Shown here: positions 8,018-15,928 of the stretch, piece after piece | Numbering within the stretch: position 1 is the first letter of the stretch | How the letters are laid out: each line of letters begins with the position of its first letter | Assembly (NCBI GenBank): GCA_945787015.1 | Contig: CALZGM010000008.1 | Coordinates: 40,053-104,052 of the forward strand | Length of the DNA: 64,000 nucleotides | Reading direction: 5' to 3' | From: an uncultured Roseburia sp. | Lineage (GTDB): Bacteria; Bacillota; Clostridia; Lachnospirales; Lachnospiraceae | Position numbers and translations under genes: made by a program | Notes under the pieces: model-generated | The model's input: the letters and a program-made list of their open reading frames with translations, nothing else | Told to the model about the DNA's origin: nothing | Databases searched by the model: none

Positions 8018-8791
8018 ATGCGAGTACTTGTGATCCCTGATATTCATCTAAAACCGTGGATATTTGACAGGGCAGAGAAAATCTTAAAAGACGGTAAGGC
8101 GGATCGGGCTATATGTCTGATGGATATTCCGGATGACTGGAATATGGAATTTCAGATAGAACGATATAAAGAAACATTTGACAGGGCAATCGCATTTGCC
8201 ATGGACTATCCGGATACTCTTTGGTGCTATGGCAATCATGATGTCAGTTACCCGTGGGGAAGGCTTGAGACCGGATATTCTCCTTATGCCGAGAGGACAG
8301 TTATGTCAAAGCTTGAAGAACTTGAGAACAACCTTAAGAGTCAGGCACAGATCAACATAATGCATCGGATTGACAATGTGCTTTTCTCCCATGGCGGTCT
8401 TACTACAGATTTTTTGAAATGGTTTAGCGAAGATTTGCTGGATGCAGATATAGATGATGTTGTTGAAGCGGTGAACAATGCTTCCCACGACTATCTCTGG
8501 AATGACGCATCTCCGTTATGGAACAGACCACAGTATGAGACCAAAGAGATATTCAGACCAGATATCTACAAACAGGTGGTAGGGCACACGCCGGTGGAGA
8601 AGATATTTGAAAAAGACAGCATCATATCGACAGATGTGTTCTCTACCTATAGAGACGGAAGGCAGATTGGAGAGTCTGCGATGATTGTTATTGATTCGGA
8701 AACCGGGAAATATAAGAAGGTAGAGGTTATGGGGAAGCTGGGGTGTGATAGCGATGAACGAACCTACACAGCAATATTCAGATTTAATTAA
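8018..8791 (+). CDS. Calcineurin-like metallophosphoesterase
   Basis: A 257-residue protein with all phosphoesterase motifs: DIH (D8, H10), MDIPDDW in place of GDxxD (~36-42), GNHD (72-75), SHGG (124-127) and GHTP (189-192). The Gly of the second motif is Met here. The family covers PPP-type phosphatases and nucleotidases; the substrate is unknown. The ATG follows GGGAGATGGAG. It overlaps the start of the TOTE primase-helicase gene by 38 bases in another frame, so the two are translationally coupled, which makes a role in the same conflict system plausible. Confidence 0.85.
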   Translation: MRVLVIPDIHLKPWIFDRAEKILKDGKADRAICLMDIPDDWNMEFQIERYKETFDRAIAFAMDYPDTLWCYGNHDVSYPWGRLETGYSPYAERTVMSKLEELENNLKSQAQINIMHRIDNVLFSHGGLTTDFLKWFSEDLLDADIDDVVEAVNNASHDYLWNDASPLWNRPQYETKEIFRPDIYKQVVGHTPVEKIFEKDSIISTDVFSTYRDGRQIGESAMIVIDSETGKYKKVEVMGKLGCDSDERTYTAIFRFN

Positions 8792-11756
8792 TTCATTACA
8801 ATCCAGGATACAGGCATTGGAGGATGAAAACCGACTTCTGAAAGAGCGTTTGGAAGAAGCCGGTGTTTCGTATGCGGATATTGTGTCAGGCGACGCTGAA
8901 GGAGTTGTGGAATTGTATGATCCTGATCAGGGTGCTCGTATTAAGAAATTTGATGTTACGGATAAGATTGCAAGTGACTTCTTTATGATGTTCTGCCGCG
9001 GAAGGAAGGATGTGTATGATCTTCGTTATACGAATCCAAAAACGGGGAAGAACGGGTATTATACGCAGTGCTTTAACCGCTGGGATCGTGGCTGCCATAT
9101 ACAGAAAAAGGATGGAGTTCGTTGTAAGGATTGCGAATTAAGGGCATATAAGCCTGTGACCCTGCCTTTGATAAAGGCGCATATGAATGGGACAGATCCA
9201 AATGGCAATGATGTCGTGGCGATATATCCGATGCTTGAAAATAACCTTTGTCAGTTACTTGTATTTGATTTTGATAACCATGCAAAGGGAGCGGAGCAGG
9301 AAGATTATGCGAATATTGATGATGGCTGGAAAGAAGAAATAAATGCTTTGCGGCGCATTTGTAAGAATCTGGATGTGGACGCTGTGGTGGAACGGTCAAG
9401 GTCGGGTCGCGGTGCGCATCTTTGGATATTCTTCAAGGAAATGGTTCCTGCCAGATTGGCGAGAAGATTTGGCTTTGCGTTGCTAGAGAAAGGAGCTGAA
9501 TCCGTCAATCTTAAGTCCTTCAAATACTATGATCGCATGATACCGACGCAGGATGCGCTTCCTGAGGGCGGACTTGGAAATGTTATTGCACTTCCTTTAC
9601 AAGGAATGGCCCTGAAGTCCGGAAACAGTGCTTTTGTTGATGAAAATTGGAATGCATATGAAGATCAGTTAAAAGTTCTTGCCGTAACAAGGCGACTGAC
9701 CAGACAGGAGATAGAGGACGATCTTTCTTTATGGTACAGTACGGGATCCACCAGCGAAGACAACGGTACTGATGCGCCATGGGATAAAAATTCTGAGATT
9801 GAAGCAGGCAGTGTTAAGGGCGTGGTGCGTATCGTGCTGGCTGACCGCATTTACATAGACTCAACAGGAATGTCCAATAAGACAAAAAGACAGCTTCGCC
9901 GTATGGCAACATTTTCAAACAAGCAGTATTTCCAGAATCAGGCTATGGATATGCCAAATTACGACGAATCCAGATTCATTTACCTTGGAAGTGACGAAGG
10001 AAAATATATTGTATTGCCTCGCGGACTTCGGGAAGAAATTCTAAAGAAGTTTGATAATGCGGGAATCAGTTATAGGATTGAAGATAAGAGAACCAAAGGG
10101 CGGGAACTCAATATTTCGTTTAAGGGAGAATTGCGTGAATCACAGATTCCGGCTGTGGAAACTATGCTTGAAAATGAAACCGGGATACTGCACGCCGCAA
10201 CAGCGTTTGGTAAGACTGTAGTCTGCTGTGATATGATCGCAAGAAGAGGCATAAGTACCTTAATACTTGTAGACAGGGCGGATCTGATGAACCAGTGGAT
10301 TAAGCGACTGGACGAGTTTCTGGATATTGATGAAGAACTGCCTGAATATCAGACAAAGTCCGGGCGTACACGAAAAAGAAAATCATTGATTGGAAATCTT
10401 CAAGGAGCGCATGATACACTGACCGGAATAGTGGATGTGGCCATGATACGTTCTCTTAAGAAAAAAGATGGATTTCATCCGATGCTGAAAGAATATGCTC
10501 AAGTATACTTTGACGAATGCCATCACGCAGCGTCTGATAGCGCAATAGAAGTGCTGCAGGAGATTAATGCAAAGTATGTGTATGGCGTGACGGCAACACC
10601 GAAACGTGGTGATGGTAAGGAAAAGATAAACGAATTTCTGCTCGGCCCTATCAGATATAGGTTTACAGCAAAAGACAGAGCCGAGGAGCAGAATATCGAT
10701 CATCTGGTATATCCCCGATTTACCCGGACAGTAAAGCCTCATCATTTGTCAAAAACACCATATGGTAATGATGCCTATGAACTGATAAGGAATAATGATG
10801 TTCGCGACGAACAGATCATCAGGGATGTGGCAGACTGTGTGCAGGCTGGAAGAACTCCGGTAGTGCTGACAAAATATGTTGATCATGCAAAGAAACTGGC
10901 TGAAAGGCTTAAGACATATGCTGACCGATTGATCCTGCTAACGGGGGCAAATGGAACGAAAGCGCGCAGGGCACAGGTGGAAGAACTGAATAAAGTTGAT
11001 GATTCGGACAGTCTTATTCTTGTGGGAACGGGCTCTTTACTTGGAGAGGGCTTCGACTTTCCGAGGCTTGATACCCTGTTCATGGCGACTCCTGTTTCAG
11101 GGGAAAATGTTGTGGAGCAGTATGTCGGACGACTTAACAGGGATTACGATGGTAAAGAAAATGTCATCGTCTATGACTATGTGGACAGTCATATCCCGAA
11201 GTTCGATAAAATGTATGCAGCAAGGCTGAAGGCGTATAAAAAGATCGGATATGAGCTTTGCGTTAATATGGACGGCAAAAAGCAGAAGGCAAATGCAATC
11301 TATGATATTGAAAATTATGCAGAAACTTATTGGAAGGATATTGAGGAGGCTAATTCCGCGGTCGTTGTATCAAGTCCGAGGTTAAATAATCAAAAAGTGG
11401 ATCGCATTATAAAGATGCTTGGAAAGCGGCGGGAGTTGGGAGTTAAGGTAACAATTGTCACATGGCATCCCGATGCCTATAAATATGGCAAAGATGATGT
11501 TCGGATGGTACTTTTGGAGAGACTTCGTAAAGCAGGTTTTGAAATCAGACTTGTTGAAGAGAATTGTGAGCATTATGCCGTAATAGATAATGAGATTGTC
11601 TGGTATGGAAGTGTGAATCTGCTGTCAAAGGAAGATGCCGAGGACAATCTGATGCGGGTATGCAGTAAAGATATCGCCGCAGAACTTCTTGAGATGACAT
11701 TTGGCTCTGAAACAGAACTGGAGGGATGGGGAGTATGGACGCAAAAGAAATCTTAA
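8754..11756 (+). CDS. TOTE-type conflict protein: archaeo-eukaryotic primase, SF2 helicase, PLD-like domain
   Basis: A 1000-residue three-part protein. After a short coiled coil (residues 10-40) comes an archaeo-eukaryotic primase domain with the metal-binding DFD (172-174) and SGRGAH (217-222). An SF2 helicase follows: Walker A AATAFGKTV (~481), DECH (587-590), GVTATPKR (611-618) and VGRLNRD (791-797). The C-terminus has a PLD-type segment ending in IVWYGSVN (948-955) whose usual HxK lysine is absent. Primase plus helicase plus nuclease is the TOTE conflict architecture, predicted to attack invading nucleic acid. The ATG at 8754 lies behind a GGGGAAG site; a GTG three codons upstream is possible. 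A recQ gene often follows such proteins; here only a trace remains. Confidence 0.85.
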   Translation: MNEPTQQYSDLINSLQSRIQALEDENRLLKERLEEAGVSYADIVSGDAEGVVELYDPDQGARIKKFDVTDKIASDFFMMFCRGRKDVYDLRYTNPKTGKNGYYTQCFNRWDRGCHIQKKDGVRCKDCELRAYKPVTLPLIKAHMNGTDPNGNDVVAIYPMLENNLCQLLVFDFDNHAKGAEQEDYANIDDGWKEEINALRRICKNLDVDAVVERSRSGRGAHLWIFFKEMVPARLARRFGFALLEKGAESVNLKSFKYYDRMIPTQDALPEGGLGNVIALPLQGMALKSGNSAFVDENWNAYEDQLKVLAVTRRLTRQEIEDDLSLWYSTGSTSEDNGTDAPWDKNSEIEAGSVKGVVRIVLADRIYIDSTGMSNKTKRQLRRMATFSNKQYFQNQAMDMPNYDESRFIYLGSDEGKYIVLPRGLREEILKKFDNAGISYRIEDKRTKGRELNISFKGELRESQIPAVETMLENETGILHAATAFGKTVVCCDMIARRGISTLILVDRADLMNQWIKRLDEFLDIDEELPEYQTKSGRTRKRKSLIGNLQGAHDTLTGIVDVAMIRSLKKKDGFHPMLKEYAQVYFDECHHAASDSAIEVLQEINAKYVYGVTATPKRGDGKEKINEFLLGPIRYRFTAKDRAEEQNIDHLVYPRFTRTVKPHHLSKTPYGNDAYELIRNNDVRDEQIIRDVADCVQAGRTPVVLTKYVDHAKKLAERLKTYADRLILLTGANGTKARRAQVEELNKVDDSDSLILVGTGSLLGEGFDFPRLDTLFMATPVSGENVVEQYVGRLNRDYDGKENVIVYDYVDSHIPKFDKMYAARLKAYKKIGYELCVNMDGKKQKANAIYDIENYAETYWKDIEEANSAVVVSSPRLNNQKVDRIIKMLGKRRELGVKVTIVTWHPDAYKYGKDDVRMVLLERLRKAGFEIRLVEENCEHYAVIDNEIVWYGSVNLLSKEDAEDNLMRVCSKDIAAELLEMTFGSETELEGWGVWTQKKS

Positions 11757-12496
11757 AATTATACTTTGGATATAACAAGAACGCTATTAGGATTGTAAAG
11801 AAACGCAGTTGGCATTTTATGTATTTGTGTATTTGTTTATTTGTTTCCGGGTGTGGAGTAAATAAGGAAAAAGAGACGGCAAGCCAAGAAGTAGCAATTG
11901 TGCAGGAAACGGAAGAAGTGACAGAGACACAAGAGCAGCAAACAGAAGCTGAGGACGAATTAGCTATACTGAACGGCGATATTGAAACGGAAGTTGCAGC
12001 AAACAAAGTTGAAATAGAAACCGGAGAAACGGGGACTATAACTGAGGAAGAAACAATGGAAACTTCTGAAGCAGATGAAATAGCACCAATATCGTATGAA
12101 GATTACAATGTAAATAGTAACGGATATTCAAACTACATAGAAGAATACGGTTTGGAAGATGATAAAAATTTTCGTATAGTAATATGTGATAGAAATAGCC
12201 CGGACACTTTATGCGATCATGTATATGACCAAACAACATATAGGGGAATAGCATTAGGAGATTCTAGAGAGCAAGTGCTGGAAAAATATGGTGAGCCATA
12301 CAATGAAGTAGTTTACATGAACCACAGTTGGGATCATGATGGACTGGAAGCACAGTACAATATTAACTATGCTTATTTAGATGAAAGATATCCGGAAGTA
12401 TTTTTCTGTTTAAGTTTTAATATGGACCAGAATGACAACGTGTTAAGTGTTTACTACGAAGCAATTTTAATGAAGTGGTATGAACAAAACCAATAA
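11735..12496 (+). CDS. Chimeric lipoprotein: recQ-like N-terminus joined to a lipoprotein
   Basis: The ATG overlaps the end of the primase-helicase gene. The first ~15 residues (MDAKEILKLYFGY) look like the start of RecQ helicases, the gene expected at this place in TOTE loci. After NKNAIRIVKKRS the sequence changes to a lipoprotein signal (hydrophobic MYLCICLF, lipobox VSGC), a Glu/Thr-rich linker and a C-terminal domain with YRGIALGDSREQVLEKYGEP, the SmpA/OmlA-like repeat seen in Lachnospiraceae lipoproteins. A deletion seems to have fused the recQ start to an unrelated secreted protein. Positive charges just before the hydrophobic stretch could still allow export, but a 25-residue cytoplasmic leader is unusual. 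Confidence 0.7.
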   Translation: MDAKEILKLYFGYNKNAIRIVKKRSWHFMYLCICLFVSGCGVNKEKETASQEVAIVQETEEVTETQEQQTEAEDELAILNGDIETEVAANKVEIETGETGTITEEETMETSEADEIAPISYEDYNVNSNGYSNYIEEYGLEDDKNFRIVICDRNSPDTLCDHVYDQTTYRGIALGDSREQVLEKYGEPYNEVVYMNHSWDHDGLEAQYNINYAYLDERYPEVFFCLSFNMDQNDNVLSVYYEAILMKWYEQNQ

Positions 12497-12557
12497 TATA
12501 GACAAGTACTATGTTAATTGACAATACCATAATTCAAGGAAAATCAAGAGCTGTGAC

Positions 12558-12953
12558 ATGGTTGACAAAGAGAATAGCATTTCGGCAGTGGAGAACGTTT
12601 ATTGCCGGAATGCTATTTTTTTTACGAATGGTAAGGTGAGAGGGAGCAATGATGCTGTCTATGACGTGATGATTGATACAGTGCATCCGAAAAAATCTGT
12701 TTATAATTGTCCATTTGCAGAAGGACGAAGCGTTATCTGTAAACACATGGTCGAGCTCAATTTGGGAATATTTTCAGAAAAAGAGCAGCAGATGATGGAT
12801 GATATAGAAGAGCAGAATCAAATGTATGAACAGGAATATGAACAGGAAATGAAGAAACGCGAGGAAGAAATCAGAAAATATGTAATGGGACTGTCAAAAG
12901 CCGAGCTTAGGGAAAAACTTATTCAGCGGATGATAAATGATTTGCATTATTAG
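12558..12953 (+). CDS. Small SWIM-like zinc-finger protein
   Basis: A 131-residue protein with YNCPFAEGRSVICKHMVEL in its middle: a Cys, ten residues, then CxH, as in SWIM zinc fingers (the first of the usual CxC cysteines is absent). A charged coiled coil (residues ~75-115) follows. SWIM domains bind nucleic acid or protein partners, often beside helicases. No good ribosome binding site precedes the ATG, and the start lies inside a short repeated motif (AGCTGTGACATGG), so the 5' end may have been replaced by recombination. Confidence 0.55.
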   Translation: MVDKENSISAVENVYCRNAIFFTNGKVRGSNDAVYDVMIDTVHPKKSVYNCPFAEGRSVICKHMVELNLGIFSEKEQQMMDDIEEQNQMYEQEYEQEMKKREEEIRKYVMGLSKAELREKLIQRMINDLHY

Positions 12954-13001
12954 ACGGATAATCAAATCTCTGACAATTAGATGACAAATGTAGAATTTTT
13001 A

Positions 13002-13030
13002 TTGAAAGTGTTTGCTTTTAGGAATATAAT
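13002..13030 (+). promoter_or_regulatory. Strong sigma-70-type promoter upstream of the CBASS operon
   Basis: TTGAAA, 17 bp, TATAAT. The transcript would start about 280 bases before the first CBASS gene and run through the repeat. Confidence 0.6.
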
Positions 13031-13116
13031 ACTAATGTAGTGTGTTTAATAAAATCATTATTCGAGGAAATTCGAGGGTATGCTAAGATGTGCAAAGAAA
13101 AAGAAAAGTACTTTTC

Positions 13117-13270
13117 AGCTGCCACGGCAGCAAGTTGCTTTTTGAAAGAAAGTTCGCAAAATCAAGGGTTGTGAGAGTTTAGAAGAGGATTTTTATACCA
13201 GATTTATACCAATTTTTAAGGATTTTGGGGCTGTGACGTGGCTGGAATATTTGTAGGTCTGAAGATGGCT
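13117..13270 (+). repeat. Long direct repeat, copy 1 (pair at 24,141-24,290)
   Basis: About 150 bp align with the segment at 24,141-24,290. The central ~45 bp from GAGGATTTTTATACC to AAGGATTTTGGG are identical; flanks match with scattered changes. Each copy lies shortly upstream of a defence cassette (CBASS here, helicase-HEPN there). Confidence 0.8.
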
Positions 13271-13314
13271 GGACAAAGAATGGATGCAAAACTATTTGCG
13301 AGAGGAAAAGAGTG

Positions 13315-14415
13315 ATGGGAGAAATAATAATTTTATTTATATGTATAGTGGTTTTTGATGGGATTGCAACCATATCAAATTTAATAAAAGGAGATAAAGA
13401 TGTATTATATCCGGATTTGATTATAAGTACAGGTTTATCATTGATTACCTCAGTTATTTTGTCGTTGGCAGATAATATTATTATTGCTGTTTTAAGCTTA
13501 GAAGGAATAAGTGTTGCTTCGGACAATCCATATCCAGTTCTCGTATGTGGACTTGCTTTGGTAGTTATTGGATTGCTTTGTAAAAAGAATATGAGAGAAA
13601 AGGTACATGTTTTAAATATGCATGGACTTATATCAAGAGATATTAGTGATAAAAAGGCAATCAAAGAATTGAAGTTGGCGGATTACAAAGTTAAGGAACA
13701 AGTGATAGATTTTATTCCGTTTTTTAATAATGGAAATATTAATGCAGGGATCAATAGGTCCATATGTAATCAGATTCAAACAAATGTGGAGTCTTTTATT
13801 GCGAAAACATCAGACGATATAGGTTGTTTTACAGGGATGGCTCCTATTCCTTATACCATTTATGCAGGTACTTTTATGGAGAAAGGAAATGTGGATAGGT
13901 ATTTTGAGTATGATGGACGAGATAATGAAAAGAAATATTATGAGTTGAAAAAAGCAACTAGAAAGCAAAAAAGGGCGGGATGGAGTCGGCTAATAGAAGA
14001 ATTTCCAATAAATATTAATATTGATTCAGAGGAAGTAGTGTTAGCAATTTCTATATCACATACTATTGCGGATGAACAGTTGGTACAGTTTAACGGAAAG
14101 GATGTTATTAAATTAAAATTAGAGGAGACTGGAGATAATATTATTCAGTCGATAGAACAATTGCAGGAATATTCAAAAGGGATTTATGAATGTATTAATG
14201 TGGACATCGATAAAAAATATCCATCATTAAAAACTATTCATCTTGTAGCATCTGTTCCAAGTTGTGTATCAGTTAACATTGGTAAAAATATTGGGTTGAG
14301 GACTAATAGAAATGTGGACATTATTGCATATCATTTTATTAGGACAGCTAATCCGACCTACAAGTTTGGTGTGTTTGTGAATGGAAGTAATAAGGGACAG
14401 TATATTGAGGGATAG
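13315..14415 (+). CDS. CBASS effector: transmembrane segments fused to a SAVED domain
   Basis: A 366-residue protein. Residues ~3-92 hold two to three hydrophobic segments (IIILFICIVVFDG, then the 35-60 region, and VLVCGLALVVIGLL). The C-terminal half matches the SAVED sensor fold: VLAISISHTIADEQ, YECINVDIDKKYP, IHLVASVPSCVSVNIG and VDIIAYHFIRT. SAVED domains bind cyclic oligonucleotides; with an N-terminal membrane part (the 2TM-SAVED, Cap14-like layout) ligand binding is thought to permeabilise the membrane. The next gene encodes the matching CD-NTase, 11 bases away. The ATG at 13,315 was chosen over the overlapping GTG because of its spacing from AGAGGA. Confidence 0.8.
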   Translation: MGEIIILFICIVVFDGIATISNLIKGDKDVLYPDLIISTGLSLITSVILSLADNIIIAVLSLEGISVASDNPYPVLVCGLALVVIGLLCKKNMREKVHVLNMHGLISRDISDKKAIKELKLADYKVKEQVIDFIPFFNNGNINAGINRSICNQIQTNVESFIAKTSDDIGCFTGMAPIPYTIYAGTFMEKGNVDRYFEYDGRDNEKKYYELKKATRKQKRAGWSRLIEEFPININIDSEEVVLAISISHTIADEQLVQFNGKDVIKLKLEETGDNIIQSIEQLQEYSKGIYECINVDIDKKYPSLKTIHLVASVPSCVSVNIGKNIGLRTNRNVDIIAYHFIRTANPTYKFGVFVNGSNKGQYIEG

Positions 14416-14426
14416 GAGGAAACGTA

Positions 14427-15776
14427 TTGTTTGATTTATCAAAAGAGTTTAAAAAGTTTTATGACGAAGAAGTAGTATTGCCTTTGACCGAGAAAAATAA
14501 ATTGCGCGAAAAGAAAAAATTAAACCTAGAGCGCCTAGAAAGTGGCTTGAAAGAATATAATGAAGAACATAATACTACATACGAGCTCGTAGAAGTAAGA
14601 GAGCAAGGGAGTGTTGCCATGTCAACGGTGACACAAAATGATAGTAATAATTATGATATCGACGTTGCAATTGTTTTTGCGGTAGATAATATCAGTGGAA
14701 TTGGGCATCGCGAGATAAAAAATATTGTTGTCGATGCATTGAAAAGAAAATGCACAAATTTCAAAAAGGAGCCAGAGGCACTAAAGAATTGTGTAAGAAT
14801 AGAATATAACGATGGGTATCATATCGATTTCGCAATCTATCGAAAAAGTACAGATGAAGATGGAAACGAGTTTTATGAGCATGCGGGAAGTACTCAATGG
14901 CAAGAAAGGAATCCTGCTGCAATTAATGATTGGTTTCAACAAGAAATAAACGACAAGGGGAATGGGTTAAGAGAGGTAGTGCGACTATCAAAAATGTTTT
15001 GTAAATCAAGAAGCTCATGGCAAATGCCGGGTGGGCTAATCCAGTCAGTTCTCTGCGATGAAGTTTATGTGCATTATGACAGGATTGATGAACGTTTTTA
15101 TTATACAATGTGCGCAATAAGAGATAGACTTAACTCTTCTATAGAAGTATATAATCCTGCAGATGTCAGTAAATCATTGCTGTTAAAACAAAAAGACAGA
15201 GATGAGATGGTCAATTGGAAAAATCGTTTGTGCGATAAAATTGAAAAATTAGCAATTTTGTTTGATGAAGAGAACTGCTCAAAGAAAAAAGCTAAAGACG
15301 CATGGAATGATTTCTTTCAACATGACTTTTGGAGTACAGTCAATGAATCTGCAAAATGCTATTCTGAAATAGCTAGAGTATACTATTCGAATACAGAAGA
15401 ATTTATTCAAGATATGTTTCCGGTTGACTTGCAGTATAGCTTGGAACTAGATTGTATAATCGAGGCAGATGGATTTAGACCTCAAAGGTTGATTGAATTT
15501 TTACGAACATATAAATGGATTCCGCATAATAAAAAACTATCTTTTTCAATCAGATATACAAATGCACCTATACAATATTGTGATATCTATTGGAAAGTTA
15601 GAAATGTTGGCGCAGAAGCAGAAAGAAGAGACTGTATTAGGGGACAAATTCGAAAAACAAATTTACAACAGAAAAGAGAGAGTGCAGATTTTTTTGGACA
15701 TCATTTTGTAGAATGTTATTTAGTGCGATATGGTGTTGTAATTGCAAAAGGCAAGATAGATGTTCCGATAGAATAA
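14427..15776 (+). CDS. CBASS CD-NTase (SMODS) with C-terminal AGS-C sensor domain
   Basis: A 449-residue nucleotidyltransferase with the catalytic GS (61-62), D77-x-D79 in NNYDIDVAIVF and the third Asp D134 in HIDFAIY: an intact polymerase-beta-like active site that makes a cyclic oligonucleotide. The last ~90 residues, from LSFSIRYTNAPIQYCDIYWK to the end, look like AGS-C, a sensor domain seen fused to SMODS enzymes. The TTG start is 8 bases behind AGGAGG. With the SAVED effector upstream this is a minimal two-gene CBASS without accessory genes (type I). The exact nucleotide product cannot be read from the sequence. Confidence 0.85.
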   Translation: MFDLSKEFKKFYDEEVVLPLTEKNKLREKKKLNLERLESGLKEYNEEHNTTYELVEVREQGSVAMSTVTQNDSNNYDIDVAIVFAVDNISGIGHREIKNIVVDALKRKCTNFKKEPEALKNCVRIEYNDGYHIDFAIYRKSTDEDGNEFYEHAGSTQWQERNPAAINDWFQQEINDKGNGLREVVRLSKMFCKSRSSWQMPGGLIQSVLCDEVYVHYDRIDERFYYTMCAIRDRLNSSIEVYNPADVSKSLLLKQKDRDEMVNWKNRLCDKIEKLAILFDEENCSKKKAKDAWNDFFQHDFWSTVNESAKCYSEIARVYYSNTEEFIQDMFPVDLQYSLELDCIIEADGFRPQRLIEFLRTYKWIPHNKKLSFSIRYTNAPIQYCDIYWKVRNVGAEAERRDCIRGQIRKTNLQQKRESADFFGHHFVECYLVRYGVVIAKGKIDVPIE

Positions 15777-15794
15777 ATATGTTTACTGCAGGAG
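15776..15794 (+). repeat. Cassette-border repeat (pair at 28,931-28,949)
   Basis: A 19-bp segment AATATGTTTACTGCAGGAG directly after the CBASS operon recurs with one change at 28,931, directly after the SieB-nuclease pair; looser similarity continues for about 30 bp. Confidence 0.55.
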
Positions 15795-15833
15795 ACTGTT
15801 GTGTTAGGTTTGGTGACAAACGGAATAATTTCG

Positions 15834-15867
15834 GCTGAAATATCAAATAAATAATTGATATTTCAGC
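15834..15867. repeat. Perfect 13-bp inverted repeat between CBASS and the AAA gene
   Basis: GCTGAAATATCAA and its complement are separated by 8 bp. No T-run follows, so an operator for the next gene is more likely than a terminator. Confidence 0.6.
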
Positions 15868-15928
15868 TGAAATTGCGTATAATCTGTTTAAAGACTTGAA
15901 ATACTAATTTCAAAAGGGAGGATGCCGA

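Larger units (their letters stand above)
12954..13314 (+). other. Intergenic region before CBASS: promoter plus one copy of the 150-bp repeat
   Basis: Contains a promoter (13,002-13,030), a weak 28-codon ORF at 13,088, and the direct repeat described at 13,117-13,270. No convincing gene. Confidence 0.5.

Noticed and set aside
13088-13174. 28-codon ORF behind the 13.0-kb promoter
   Set aside because: Weak ribosome binding site; the matching frame at 24.1 kb has different length and residues, so it is not conserved as a peptide.
13179-13664. 161-codon minus-strand ORF over the 150-bp repeat
   Set aside because: Shares its first residues with a minus-strand ORF over the other repeat copy only because the DNA is repeated; no start signal and the rest is antisense to the CBASS effector.
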